Source: Avena insularis (lineage: Eukaryota > Streptophyta > Magnoliopsida > Poales > Poaceae). From it: a DNA stretch of 64,000 nucleotides. The number at the start of each line of letters is the position of its first letter. Positions within the stretch are counted from its first letter, which is position 1. Below the pieces are notes generated by a model. That model made no database searches and had not been told where the DNA came from. It saw only the letters and a program-made list of their open reading frames with translations. Both the position numbers and the translations under genes were made by a program. Positions 11,113-23,125 of the stretch are shown here, in pieces. The stretch lies in the NCBI GenBank assembly GCA_023614405.1, contig CM042687.1, forward strand, positions 237,300,292-237,364,291, given 5' to 3'.

Positions 11113-11610
11113 TTGTCTTTCTGCCTCCTCCATTTCCAGAGCTCGCCCACACTGTCCGTTGGACGTCCTTCATGTTTTCCATCTTATCTCCTCTACGCCG
11201 ATCATGCTGCGCATCGCGTAGTCAAGATCGGCAAGCTGAAGAAGTCCGCTTCCGCTGCTGTGGGGACGAGTGCTGCCAGCGCCACCAAGAAAGCTCCCAC
11301 CTCCAGCCGCGTCACCGATGGTAGTTGGCAGCGGTCTTGAATCGGGGAGGTAGACTTGCGCCGCCTTCACGAGTCTGGCCTAATCTCGAAGGAGAAAGGC
11401 GATGCCTTAATTCCTAGGAACGAGGTAATCCCGGACCCACCCGAAGGTTTTTGGGTTATGTTTTACGCTTTTTTATCTAGGGGCTTTCTCTTCCTGCCCA
11501 CGAATTTCTTCGTGGGCTTATTTTTATCTATGGGCTTCAACTTCACCAGTCGTCGCCCACAATTTGGCCACTTCAAGAAGCTCTATCCCTTCAAGAGGCA
11601 GTCTGGTAAT
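11113..11610 (+). pseudogene. Tat-1 antisense ORF 1, first exon (part before the copia insertion)
   Basis: Reads from about 11113 to the GTAAT duplication at 11606-11610. A basic Ser/Ala/Lys-rich N-terminus (LKKSASAAVGTSAAS) comes first. It is followed by RRLHESGLISKEKGDALIP and FWVMFYAFLSRGFLFLPTNFF, which match my knowledge of the 'putative gypsy type transposon' family (Pfam Transposase_28, PF04195). A TGA at 11338-11340 breaks the frame and looks like a changed Arg codon. The start codon is uncertain. The function of these proteins is unknown; they are encoded antisense to pol in Tat-type elements. The exon resumes in the same frame at 19535. Confidence 0.7.
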
Positions 11611-12902
11611 TGAAGGGATACGGGTAGGCTACACTAGCGCAAATCAAAATTTTCTACCGCGTAAACCAGGATTACTGTTGTCATAGATCACGGGATTACC
11701 ACTAGACGCGCAGTTGAGGAACTTGATGAAGCGCGTCGAGGCAGTGCAGACGATCTACGTATCCTCCTCGTTCTCGTCCCACGAGCATCTCCCCTTGCGC
11801 AGCTCGTCCAAGCGCTACAGATGTAGCGCCTCCAAGGTATCCACACATATAGGGTGGAAGCGTCCGACGCCGAACTGCTAGGTCCGCGCGTGCAACACAG
11901 GCATGAGGAGTGGCGGCTGGGTGGAATGGTCTAACCCTGGTCAGCTCACCCCACCCTCTCTTATATAGGCGTCCCTAGTGGGCTTCTACATTAGCAGCCC
12001 ATTAGTAGCCTAAGCCTGGTCTAATTCAGATCTAATCCTCGCTAGGCTTCCAGCCCCTTAAGTGTGTGACCCTATAGGTTCATATACGTGTAGAGATGAC
12101 ACGAATACACTTATTATGTCAATAGTTGGTAGCGGCCTCTAGCAAGACGGGACAAATCCTAAACGCATACAAAGATCATATCGAACGAACCATCACAAGG
12201 TTTAGTACATGTCTTTCCCTTTGCCTCACGATATTTGGTCTAGCTCCAAGCTGACCTCTCTTTCTCGATACCGTAACTCGGAATCCCTTTACTAGGTTAA
12301 CTATTAACCTTATGTATGGCCATGCATTTCTGGATCCGATCACTCGAGGGCCCCAGAGATATCTCTCTCAAGTAGAGAGGGTCAAATCCCATCTTGATTG
12401 ACCATGCCTTGCAGCATGTTTCAGGACAAACCCGAAAGCTACCTTTATAACTACCCAGTTATGGAGTAGCGTCTGATAGCCCCAAAGTAGGTCGATCCAC
12501 ATCTCAAGTACATGCGATAATCTCAGGTCTAAGGACAAAACGTATATGATGTGTAGAGAGAGAACTGCAACTAATTTCCAGTCTCAAGTTGGGTCAGTCC
12601 AACCCCATGTTCATAACATGTGTCCACATCATTGGTTTGACATCTCCATGTCTATGACTTGCGAAACATAGTCATCAACCAATCGATGTGCTAATCTAAT
12701 ATTCATGTGTGTCCTCACATGAACTCCGACTAGGGACAACTCTTAAAATAACCATACAAGTATAGAGTTTCACAAACAATTCACATAATTGCCAATCAAT
12801 ACAAGTTGCCTGATATGGATATTCAAGGAACATAACAATAACACATGGATACATAAGAAATATAATCATCTCTATGATTGCCTCTAGGGCATATTTCCTT
12901 GA
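11611..12902 (-). repeat. 3' LTR of the copia element, with adjacent PPT
   Basis: On the plus strand it runs from TGAAGGGATACGG to TTTCCTTGA; the other copy ends TTTCCTTCA. Just right of it, CTCCCACTTGCAC (12906-12918) is on the minus strand the purine-rich GTGCAAGTGGGAG, the polypurine tract. The LTR start on the minus strand contains ATATGCCCTAGAGGCAAT, also present in the unrelated solo LTR at 28993-30826. Confidence 0.9.
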
Positions 12903-13030
12903 GTCTCCCACTTGCACTAGAGTCAATATAGATTGTATCTAATACCTATTGCTCTTGCGTGCGCCTCATGCGCAGGCTACCGGAGTGGCTTTGCAAAAGG
13001 ATCAGCAACATTTGAGTACGTATGTATTTT

Positions 13031-13438
13031 TCATATCATGACACTACCGTCCTCAACGAACTCTCGAATCTGATGGTAACGCATGCGAATATGTTTGTTC
13101 TTCTGGTGCTGTCTAGGTTCCTTGTCTTGTGCAATAGCACCATTGTTGTCACAATAAACGTCCATGGGATTGGACGTGCCCTGAACCACACCAAGAGCGA
13201 TCAGGAAGTTCCTAATCCAAATAGCTTCCTTTGCAGCCTCCGAGGCGGCAATATATTCAGCTTCTGTTGAAGATGATGCCACCGTATCTTGCTTGGAACT
13301 TTTCCAACTCACAGCACCACCATTCATGACAAACACATAACCATATTGCGATCTGGAATCATCTGAGTCGTTAAGGTAACTCGCATCTTTGTAACCCCTT
13401 ACACTGAGTTCATCCTCACCTCCATAAACTAGGAACAC
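13031..13438 (-). pseudogene. Copia RNase H
   Basis: Landmarks: GYKDASYLNDSDDSRSQYGYVF (catalytic Asp and the copia 'SRSQYGY' block), GAVSWKSSKQDTVASSSTEAEYIAASEAAKEAIW (catalytic Glu) and VYCDNNGAI (catalytic Asp), then KHIRMRYHQIREFVEDG near the C-terminus. It is the last domain of pol. The frame differs from the RT block upstream: a one-base loss near 13440 separates them. The residues needed for catalysis are still readable. Confidence 0.9.
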
Positions 13439-14472
13439 ATCTTAGTCCTTCTCAAGTACTTAAGGATATTCTTTACCGTTGTCCAGTGACCTTCACCTGG
13501 ATCAGCCTGATATCTGCTCGTAACACTTAGAGCATAGGAAACATCTGGGCGAGTACATATCATTGCATACATGATGGATCCAATAGCCGAAGCATATGGA
13601 ACCCTACTCATGCGCTCACGCTCATCAGTAGTCGAAGGACACTGAGTCTTGCTGAGTGTAATGCCATGAGACATGGGCAAGAACCCCTTCTTAGCCTCTT
13701 CCATGCTGAACCGTTTCAACAATTTGTCAATGTATGCACTCTGACTTAATCCAATCAGCCTCCTTGATCTATATCTATAGATCTTGATGCCCAGAATATA
13801 TGCCTCTTCTCCTAAGTCCTTCATCGAAAAACTATTTTTCAACGAGGTCTTAACAGACTCGAGCATAGGAATGTCATTTCCAATCAGCAATATGTCATCT
13901 ACATATAAGATTAGAAATACCAGCGCTCTCCCACTTTCCTTCTTGTAAACACAATGTTCTTGTTCATTTTTTATGAAACCAAACTCCTTTACAACATCAT
14001 CAAATCGAATGTTCCAACTCCGAGATGCTTGCTTCGGCCCATAAATGGACTTTAGAAGTTTGCATACCTTTCCAGCATTTTTTGGATCGACAAAACCTTC
14101 GGGCTGCATCATATACACGTCCTTAGTAAGGATTCCATTTAGGAAATCTGTCTTGACATCCATCTACCATATTACACAGTCGAAATGTGCAGCAATGGCT
14201 AGAATAATCCGTATAGATTTAAGCATCGCTACGGGCGAGAAAGTCTCATCATAGTCAACTCCTTGAACTTGTCGAAAACATTTTGCAACAAGTCGAGCTT
14301 TATGGATGTGAACATTTACATCCATATCAATCTTCTTCTTATAGATCCATTTGCACTCGATGGCTTTAAAACCATCAGACAGGTCAACCAAGTTCCAAAC
14401 TTGATTGTCTCCCATGGACTCTATCTCGGATCTCATGGCGATCATCCATTTCTCAGAGTCTAGGTCCACCAT
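13429..14472 (-). pseudogene. Copia reverse transcriptase, split by a stop codon
   Basis: Two same-frame blocks form one RT. The first (14472 to 14167) has WMIAMRSEIESM, ECKWIYKKK and FSPVAMLKSIRIILAIAAH. The second (14163 to 13429) has MDVKTDFLNG (first catalytic Asp block), MQPEGFVDP, SIYGPKQASRSW and LYVDDILLIGN with the catalytic YVDD, then the thumb SMKDLGEEAYILGIKIYR. The stop at 14164-14166 is TAG where copia proteins normally have Gln before MDVKTAFL; CAG-to-TAG is the simplest explanation. RT copies element RNA to cDNA in the particle. Confidence 0.92.
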
Positions 14473-14504
14473 CTCTTCTGCTTAGGTCGCAGGCTCATCA
14501 TTGT

Positions 14505-15604
14505 CTAACAATAATAATTCTCACGCTTCGTGGAGCCTCGCCGACCTTCGTGGTTGTGGTGCTTCTGTTGCCACGGGTTCCTCAACTTGTTCTGCACAAT
14601 AGCATCACTCGTAGAAGCATCCCCAACTGGCTCATCTTGAACTTCTTCAAGTCGCACCGACCTTCCACTTGTTCCCTTTGTGAGAAACTCTTTCTCTAGG
14701 AAAACATCGCTACGAGCGACAAACACTTTGCCCTCCTCTCAGTTGTAGAAGTAATACCCTAAGGTTTCCCTCGGATATCCCACGAAAATGCACTTATCCG
14801 ATTTGGGTGTTAGCTTGTCCAACTGAAGTAGCTTGACAAATGCATCACAGCCCCAAATCTTTAGAAAAGACAAACTGGGATTCTTTCCAGTCCACATCTC
14901 ATATGGTGTCTTAACTACGGATTTAGATGGTACCCTATTAAGTGTGAAAGCTGCCGTTTCTAGAGCGTAACCCCAAAATGACAATGGCAAATCCGACTGG
15001 CTCATCATCGATCGAACCATGTCCAACAAAGTTTGATTGCGCCATTCAGAGACCCCGTTTCTTTGAGGCGTTCTGGGCGGCGTGAGTTGTGGAACAATTT
15101 CGCAACTCTTAAGATGATTGCAAAATTTGTGACTCAAATATTCACCTCCACGATCAAATCGCAAGGCCTTTATTTTCTTGCCATGTTGATTCTCTACCTC
15201 ATTCTGAAACTCCTTGAACTTTTCAAAAGTTTCAGACTTATGCCTCATCAAGTAGACATAACCATATCTACTAAAATCATCAGTGAAAGTAATGAAGTAG
15301 TGATATCCTCCTCTGGTTGTCGTGCTCATTGGTCCGCATACATCAGTATGTATGAGTTCCAACAAGTCTGTCGCTCTCTCGGGTAAACCCGAAAAAGGCG
15401 ACTTGGTCATCTTTCCAAGTAAACAAGCCTAACATGTCTCGTATGATTCAAAATCAAACGAAGTTAGAAGACCATCACCATGGAGCTTCATCATGCGCTT
15501 TTCACTTACATGCCCCAGACGACAATGCCATAAATAGGTAGGACTCAAATCATTAGGCCGAAGCCTTTTAGCACTAACATTGTAAACATATACATCATCA
15601 AGAT
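14505..15604 (-). pseudogene. Copia integrase
   Basis: From 15604 down, the region carries the end of the zinc-binding part (CACLLGKMTKSPFSG). Then comes the core, with LELIHTDVCGPMSTTT (first Asp), ALRFDRGGEYLS (second Asp) and TPQRNGVSEWRNQTLLD (Glu retained, neighbouring Arg changed), then WGYALETAAFTLNRVPSKSV and FLKIWGCDAFV. The C-terminal part continues to 14505 (DVFLEKEFL). In-frame stops at 15429-15431 (TAG) and 14739-14741 (TGA) break it. A frame change separates it from protease on one side and RT on the other. Confidence 0.9.
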
Positions 15605-16852
15605 TTAAATAAACAACCCATTCACAATGGGAGCATTAGCCATAAACATATCATTCTTAGAGATTACACAGCCATTGTTTGCACTCGCGAATGAATAACC
15701 ATCCCTCATCAAACATGAAGGTGATAAAATGTTTCGACCCATACTAGGAATGTAATAACAATTATTCAAATCCATAATAAATCCTGATGGAAGGTGAAGT
15801 TGCATGACGCCGACAAACAATGCAGCAACCCTTGCTTTATTTCCGACGCGAAAATCCACTTCGCCTTTCTGCACTTCTCTAGTCCTTATTAGCCCCTGCA
15901 TCGAATTGCAAATATGAGCAACCGATCCGGTATCAAATACCCAAGAGTTAACATAGGAATCAGCGAGAAGAATGTCCACAACATTTACCACAAGCGTACC
16001 TAAGTGGGAAGTACTCTTACTTCCACTCTTCTTCAAAGAAGCCTGGTACTTGCTGCAGTTTCTCTTCCAGTGGCCATGTTCATGACAAAAGAAGCAGTCA
16101 GTGTCTTCTACAGGTCCAGCCTTTTGCTTGGGTTCAGGCTTAGGGATCGTATCCTTAGCCTTGCCCTTCTTCTTCCAAGAAGTACCCTTTTTCTTGAAGC
16201 TAAGCTTGTTCTGCACAACCATCACATGGCTATGCCCTGCACACTTCTTCATGTCACTTTCTGCTGTTTTTAGCATCCCGCATAACTCATTAAGGCCCTT
16301 CTCCACCCCATGCATATGGTAGTTCGAAATGAACTTCCCATAGCTGGATGGAAGAGACGCCAAAATGAAGTCAGTGGCCAACTCTTGGCCTAGTGCAAAA
16401 CCAAGCTTTTCCAAAGTCTGACTGTAACCAACCATTTTGATCACATGGGGGCCTACAGCTACTCCCTCTGCTAGCTTGCATTCGACAAAGGACTTGGCAA
16501 CATTGTACCTCTCAGTCCTTGCCTGATCTTGGAACATGTCCTTAAGCGCCACGATCATATCGTATGCATCCTGATCCTCAAACTTCTTTTGGAGTTCAGG
16601 TTCCATGCATGCAAGCATAATACAGCTAACCTCAAGAGAAACATCACATGCTCTCTTGTAGGCGTTCTTTAGGGCAGCAGATGCATTATCAGTAGGTTCA
16701 TCGGGGATTGGGGTATCTAGAATCGTTTCCTTTTTATCAGACCTGAGAACAATTCTCAGGTTACGGACCCAGTCTGTATAGTTTGTTCCATTTAGTTTAT
16801 CTTTGTCAAGAATCGAATGCAAAGAAAAAGGTGATGTAGTGTTCGGTGCCAT
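15605..16852 (-). pseudogene. Copia gag and protease
   Basis: The likely start is the Met at 16852 (MAPNTTSPFSLHSIL); the upstream 30 codons of open frame look like leader. Residues 1 to ~230 form the gag capsid-like domain of plant copia elements (UBN2 type; LNGTNYTDWVRNLRIVL near the N-terminus). A Lys-rich linker and one zinc knuckle follow (CFFCHEHGHWKRNC), then protease with the active-site motif WVFDTGSVAHICN. The frame is lost at 15605 by an apparent one-base deletion just after VNGLFI. Gag packages the RNA, and protease would process the polyprotein. Confidence 0.9.
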
Positions 16853-18229
16853 TGATCTACAACAGAAAACATGCAAAATACTAAGCCATGTAACCATGAA
16901 AGAATAAAACATATTAAAAAATTTAATAGCATATACTCCCACTTAAATCAGTATCCCTCTATTGATGCTAAGTGATTCAAGATCCACAATTAAGAAGTCG
17001 ACTAGTGAGCTTTAGCATCACTTCTAGAAGACAAGGTAAATCGGTAAGCAACACTTGCTAATCATATCACATATGACTCTTGTTGTTGGGTGACATCTCT
17101 ATGTCAAAACTAGGTGCACAACCTGTATGCCCCAAGGTCCTTAACTGTTAAGATGACCTTGTCAAGCTCACCAACCCTTATGCGTGTAGGTATCCGATAC
17201 AAACCCATCCAGCCAAGGAAAACCGCAGCACCCTAATTTCATAGGCCCACCAACGATTGTACAGGGCATAGGATGGTGCAAGGTTTGGTTGGGAGGGCAT
17301 GGTTTAACTTAAACTTTGTGAGGGATCGTTCTACTTCTATCATCTAAGCATGCATAGAGTAAAATGCATAAGAATAGCATTCACATAGTTGTGACACAGT
17401 ATGGCCCATTTTCTCATGGTGATCTCTATCTCCATAGAACCTGTCCACCATGATGATCTCCATCTTCATGTTCCATGCGAGACATCTTCTAAGTGACGAG
17501 TCCTCCAAGAACTAATATAAGCTATTACCCCTAACAGCTAGTAATCAAAATTACATAGAATTGGGATCATCACAAGTTGGCACGCAGGCCATTACAATAA
17601 TTGACAACACACATGGCTCCAGCCGTGTTGCCCTACTCACGACACACAGGTCATGATAATTTTCATACATGCATCACATACATATATGGGCCATACTGAT
17701 CACATACATCCTGCAAAAACAAGTTATGCATAGAATCACATTCTACTGGATCATGTGACCTCGCAGCACCTAGTTACCTTAACGAGATACAAAAAATGTG
17801 CTACGACTAGGGGGGTCTAGGGGGTCTCCCCCTGCGGGGTTCGAAGGGGCAGATGTGAAAAATGAGAGATCGAATCTACGCAATTTTATTTAAGGATTTT
17901 GACCAGCAAATCAAATTTACCATAAACCGACTACTGTTCCGATCCGATCAAACTCCTTTGATCACGGTACATCGATTTTAGATCTAGGTTCCAATTCTAT
18001 CAATCATATTGATCTTCACATGATTCAACGTGATTTATGTGTCACTGTCTACCCCAATGGCGGAAGCCGACCGGTAGGGGTAAGTCGTTCGACAACCTCA
18101 GAATCACGATCACGGAAAGCAAGATCATAGATCAATCCTGAACCACCGCAATACAAACGATCACATCATTCATATCAATCTGCATATCACCACATGCAAA
18201 CATCCCAAACCTATAACTGAACAGCATCA
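16853..18229 (-). other. Untranslated leader of the copia element
   Basis: About 1.4 kb between PBS and gag with no supported gene. It contains a short G-rich/C-rich patch near 17810-17850 (GGGGGGTCTAGGGGG type). Packaging signals would be expected here, but none can be recognised by eye. Confidence 0.6.
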
Positions 18230-18241
18230 GCTCTGATACCA
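18230..18241 (-). other. Primer-binding site of the copia element (initiator tRNA-Met)
   Basis: The minus strand reads TGGTATCAGAGC, the standard complement of the initiator tRNA-Met 3' end. It lies one base from the LTR at 18243 and fixes the minus orientation. Confidence 0.95.
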
Positions 18242-18242
18242 T

Positions 18243-19534
18243 TGAAGGGATACGGGTAGGCTACACTAGCGCAAATCAAAATTTTCTACCGCGTAAACCA
18301 GGATTACTGTTGTCATAGATCACGGGATTACCACTAGACGTGCAGTTGTAGAACTTGATGAAGCGCGTCGAGGCAGTGCAGACGATCTACGTCTCCGCCT
18401 CGTTCTCGTCCCACGAGCAGCTTCCCTTGTGCAGCTCGTCCAAGCACTACAGATGCAGCGCCTCCGAGGTATCCACACGTACAGGGTGGAAGCGTCAGAC
18501 GCCGGACTGTTAGGTCCACGCGTGCAACACAGGCGTGAGGAGTGGTGGCTGGGTGGAATGGTCTAACCCTGGTCAGCTCGCCCCACCCTCTCTTATATAG
18601 GCGTCCCTAGTGGGCTTCTACATTAGCAGCCCATTAGTAGCCTAAGCCTGGTCTAATTCGGATCTAATCCGCGCTAGGCTTCCAGCCCCTTAAGTGTGTG
18701 ACCCTATAGGTTCATATACGTGTAGACATGACACGAATACTTATTCTGTCAATAGTTGGTAGCAGCCTCTAGCAAGACGTGCCAACTCCTAAACGCATAC
18801 AAAGATCATATCGAACGAACCATCACAAGGTTTAGTACATGTCTTTCCCTTTGCCTCACGATATTTGGTCTAGCTCCAAGCTGACCTCTCTTTCTCGATA
18901 CCGTAACTCGGAATCCCTTTACTAGGTTAACTATTAACCTTATGTAGCATGGCCATGCATTTTTGGATCCGATCACTCGAGGGCCCCAGAGATATCTCTC
19001 TCAAGTAGAGAGGGGCAAATCCCATCTTGATTGACCATGCCTTGCAGCATGTTTCAGGACAAACCCGAAAGCTACCTTTACAACTACCCAGTTACGGAGT
19101 AGCGTCTGATAGCCCCAAAGTAGGTCGATCCACATCTCAAGTACATGCGACAATCTCAGGTCTAAGGACAAAACGTACACGATGTGTAGAGAGAGAACTG
19201 CAACTAATTGCTAGTCTCAAGTTGGGTCAGTCCAACCCCATGTTCATAACATGTGTCCACATCATTGGTTTGATATCTCCATGTCTATGACTTGTGAAAC
19301 ATAGTCATCAACCAATCGATGTGCTAATCTAATATTCATGTGTGTTCTCACATGAACTCCGACTAGGGACGACTCTTAAATAACCATACAAGTATAGAGT
19401 TTCACAAACAACTCACATAATTGCCAATCAATACAAGTTGCCTAATATGGATATTCAATGAACATAACAATAACTCATGGATACATAAGAAATATAATCA
19501 TCTCTATGATTGCCTCTAGGGAATATTTCCTTCA
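18243..19534 (-). repeat. 5' LTR of the copia element
   Basis: Same length as the left LTR (1292 bp) and similar throughout. Substitutions seen by eye are mostly transitions. It ends TTTCCTTCA at 19534, followed by the GTAAT duplication. Confidence 0.92.
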
Positions 19535-21792
19535 GTAATAGCGGGGTTTACGCGCTGGGTGGGTGTGGTATATCCATCCGCCCCACCGTTCAGTTTTTCT
19601 CCTTCCACCTCTGTGAATATGTCCAAGGATGGAGGAACAAGTGGTTCTATCTTCGCGACTCCAGCTCGACGGTCGTTATTATGGATTATCTCCCTTCGAT
19701 GCCAGCAAGGTGGTCGCTCGAAAGCGTTCGTGGTCCAATGACGTTATGGAGGGTGAAGCCGAAGTGGTGGAGAAGTTGTACCAGCGAGTGGAAGCGCTCT
19801 AGTTGGTGCTGGGCAAGGAGGTCTGCGACATCGACATCATCCAAACATTTATCAAGCGTCGGGTGCAACCCCTCCAAGTGAGGGCGTGCCCAATGTATTT
19901 GTACTCTGGCGCCACTGACCCGACGAGAGTGTCAGATGAGGATATGTCCTCAACCGACCTCGACCGAGCGATCTGACCCCTGCTGAAGTACAAGGGTGAC
20001 GAGGAGTTACCGGGGAAGTCTTTGACTACCCCCTTCACTCCTAGGAAGGAAGTTACTCAGGTGAGTCTTGTTCTTACACGTGGTGCATTTTTGATTGTTT
20101 GTGTCTTATATCCTTGACTTGGACGTGCGTATTTTCTGATCTTCAGGAGCTTAAGGTGGAGAGCATGATGCCTCCCATCCTGAAGAATACACGGCTGCGC
20201 CAGATGGCAAGGATGCGGAGTCTGATTCTACGCTTCCTCCCACACAGTTGCCAACTGTAGAAGCCCCTGAGCCTTGCGAAGGAGTCTTTCGCAAGAGGGC
20301 CCAAAGAAAAAGTTCGGATGGGACGACGCCACCTATGTCGAAGGGGCCCACCTTCCTCAAGCAACACGGTGGGGATGGAGGTGCATCTTCCCCCATTCCC
20401 GTTGTACCCATCCGGGCCTTGGCTCCTCAGCTGCCAGCTAAGAAGAAGAAGGAGACACCAGTATTCAACCTCTCTGATATTCCTTCGTAAGTTTCCTAGT
20501 ACTTTTTGTGTTTGCGGTGCGCTAAGTGTTAGCTTTCTATTCCATCGAATAACTTCAAATGCTTCAGATGTGCTAGGAGGAACTCCTCAGACGAATCCTT
20601 CAAGGAAGAACTTGATGAGATGGCTGGGGAGTCGAAGGCGATGGACGCTGAGGATGCTGCGGCCTCCCCGAAGATGCCTAACAACTCTGGCGATGAAGCA
20701 TCGAGTTCCTCCAAGCTGAGGACTCACGCGGTTGTCGCCCGGAAGACACAAGTTAAATCCTCGGAGTCTTCGGGTGCCCATGTAAGTATTTTATCATTTC
20801 TCATGGGTGAGCCCCCGAGTCCTTTGTTTACTTGGTTTATTGTTTCTTTGATGCATCCCTTCATCCGCGACATCAACCGCCTCGGGAAACAATATCTCAC
20901 CCTTGAGGAGACCTTCCGACAACTCCAAGGTGTGTATACTTATGAACTTTTCTCTTAGGTGATGATGATGGGGTTTTCCTTTCTTTTCCGATATTTATTC
21001 CTGTTTGTTTTTGAAGATGAGAACAATGAGGCTCTCCGCAAGCTAAGCGCATTCAAAAAGAGGCACAGCCAGGCGGAGACCAAGGCGAAGGATGCCGTGG
21101 AGGACCTTGAACGCTGCAGGCGAGAGGCCCATGAGCGCTAGGGGAAACTTGTGGCTGCTACGCCGTCTCGACAGAAGGAGATGGTGGAATAGCTTATGGC
21201 TGATGCCATGGCCTTGTCTGGTAAGTTGCCATACGTTGCTTTGAGTTATTTTTGGTGCATCTCCTTCACCTCATTCGGAATTTCTTTTCTGCAATTTGCA
21301 GATGCCATCGGCATCGCGTTTGATCGTGTTGTCTTGGAACATGGGGAACCCATGGAGAATGTTGTTGCGGCGGTCGAAGACCGTTGTAGCACTACCATCG
21401 AGATGCTGGTCAAGGCCAAGGAGGTCATCGCCCGATTCTACCATGAAATCTTCCTGAAGGGTGTCGCCTGTGACGATGTCGACTCCTTGGCAAACGCCTT
21501 GGCGGGTGATGCCCCTGCGGACTACAAGAAGACCCAGAAGGGTGTGGGTGCAACCCTGGGCTTGGAAATGTCTATGGCGGCTGGCGTGTAGTTGAACCTG
21601 AGCTAGGTCACCTCCAGGATGCCGGTGGTAGCGGATGGCACCAAGGTAACCTTTGCTCCTTTCCCCTCCCGCTGCAAGCACTTTGGTCCGAAGGTCATTG
21701 ATCTTCTAGCCACATATGCGCTGGAGCAGCAACTGGCAGCCAAGGCGAAGGCCTTGGAGTCCGAAGCTGCCCCGAATGCGGCTACTTCTTAG
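19535..21792 (+). pseudogene. Tat-1 antisense ORF 1, remaining exons (Transposase_28-like)
   Basis: The exon resumes at the GTAAT duplication with NSGVYALGGCGISIRPT and GWRNKWFYLRD. After a frameshift it continues with KEVCDIDIIQTFIKRRVQPLQ and MYLYSGATDPTRVSDEDM, both typical of this family. Splice-like borders follow: exon end 20060 (CAG/GTGAGT), exons ~20147-20486, ~20568-20781, ~20850-20929, 21017-21220 and 21302-21792. The middle is Pro/Ser-rich. The later part is helical (NEALRKLSAFKKRHSQAETKAKDAVEDLERCRREA, a likely coiled coil). The last exon has FDRVVLEHGEPMENVVAAVEDR. Stops at 21139, 21190, 21589 and ~21604 break it; the natural end is TAG at 21790-21792. The start of the ~20850 exon lacks a clear AG. 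Function unknown. Confidence 0.65.
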
Positions 21793-21989
21793 GGCTCTTG
21801 TGCCATAGTTTCTTTTGTAGTTTTCTGAGTTTGCTTTTCTAGCGTTCATGTAATGCTCCGAACTGGATGAATCTGACTCTACCACGTAGTGGTCATTTTG
21901 ATGTAAATATATGAATTTCCTTTTAGTGTCAATTGCATTTGTCTTTACACTCTGTCATATGTGCACCTCTTAGGGCCCTTCGAATGCTG

Positions 21990-22786
21990 ATCATGTGACC
22001 ACATCACCTGCATTGGCTATTGCCTGCCCATCGTCCAGTGAGGCATCACAGTTGCCTTTGCTACGTGATCGCATCCGAAGCCTAGAGAAAGATGTTCTCG
22101 TCATCCGTGGACATGCATATGTTTGGAAATCTAAGACAAAGCGGGCCACTATGAGACAGGAGTTTCTCCTTGAAGAATTTTGACAGGTCGGCGAGCAGCT
22201 TCAATGTAAGTTATGGTGGGTATCATTCTATTTTTCGACTGAGCCCAATCACTGCAGTTTCTGAGTTGCTGCTCTTGTTTGCAGTTGTAAATCTTCTTCC
22301 ACAGGAAGAGAAGGAGCGTGTTGCTATTCGGCTTAACTGCCTCAACCAACAGGAGTTGGATGCCGGAGGCTTCTTTTGGATGGACAGTGATCGGGCAACT
22401 ATTGTCTCAACGGTTCAGGATCGTGTCCACTAAGTGCTTCAGGTGTCAAAGCGTGCAAGGTCTTCACACGCATCCATCTGGGCTGTGATGTTCCCCTGGA
22501 TGCGGCTCCATCCAGCTTTTTAGGGCTGCTGGAAAAGTTTTGAAGCGTGGACGTCGTGAAATAACTTGTACATCAACAAATTGTGGCAGGTGCGAAGGCG
22601 GCGTTGACACTCGCTCGATTACGTCGCCGTGATGTTGACTTGGCGGAGATAGTGGCAGGGCCACCAGCTCCTCCAGCTGGTATGGCGTGAGACATGCATC
22701 CGCACTATGCTGTGATTGCTTTCCATGTTGAGGATATCGTCGACCTCTTCGACGAGCGGACGTACGTCATGCTCCATCGGAGTTGA
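21990..22786 (+). pseudogene. Tat-1 antisense ORF 2
   Basis: A second plus-strand gene remnant follows about 200 bp after ORF 1. It reads TTSPALAIACPSSSEASQLPLLRDRIRSLEKDVL (helical). There is a probable intron from ~22206 (AAT/GTAAGT) to ~22304 (CCACAG). It continues with EEKERVAIRLNCLNQQELDAGG and finally DVDLAEIVAGPPAPPAG and DIVDLFDERTYVML, ending at TGA 22784-22786. Frames change several times (near 22440-22620), so it is decayed. It ends convergently about 340 bp from the end of pol. I know similar C-termini from Tat-type elements, but no function is established. Confidence 0.5.
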
Positions 22787-23125
22787 GTCCTGCAATTTTT
22801 GAACATAGTGATGTAAAATTTATATAGTACCGAGTGGGATTTTGTGCCCTTGTAAATTTTGTAAGTATGCGTTTGCCCATAGTGCTTTGATGGCATAGAA
22901 TATGTGCATGTCCTTTTCGTTAGCCTGACATGGTCAGCTACTCAGGGTGATGCGTTATTTGTGATAGTCGATGAAGTTGAGAGGTGAGGCGCAGCCCCTG
23001 AGCGTATTTAAGGATGTAAATATACACAAGAGAGAAAATATTTGGGCCAAGGAACTTAGCTTTTATTCATCGCATGGTAGGGGTACAGTTTTTGGCTGAG
23101 TAGCCTTATTGAAAGTAAAAGAAAA

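Larger units (their letters stand above)
11611..19534 (-). mobile_element. Complete Ty1/copia retrotransposon, minus strand, TSD GTAAT
   Basis: Both LTRs are 1292 bp (11611-12902 and 18243-19534), starting TGAAGGGATACGG on the plus strand and ending TTCCTTCA or TTCCTTGA. A perfect 5-bp duplication GTAAT flanks it (11606-11610 and 19535-19539). Inside, on the minus strand, are PBS, leader, gag-protease, integrase, RT and RNase H, the copia order. The two LTRs differ at about 19 of the first ~340 bp by eye, so the insertion is not recent. At least three in-frame stops and several frameshifts make it non-autonomous now. Confidence 0.93.

Noticed and set aside
15033..15386. 117-codon plus-strand ORF
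   Set aside because: Antisense to the copia integrase core.
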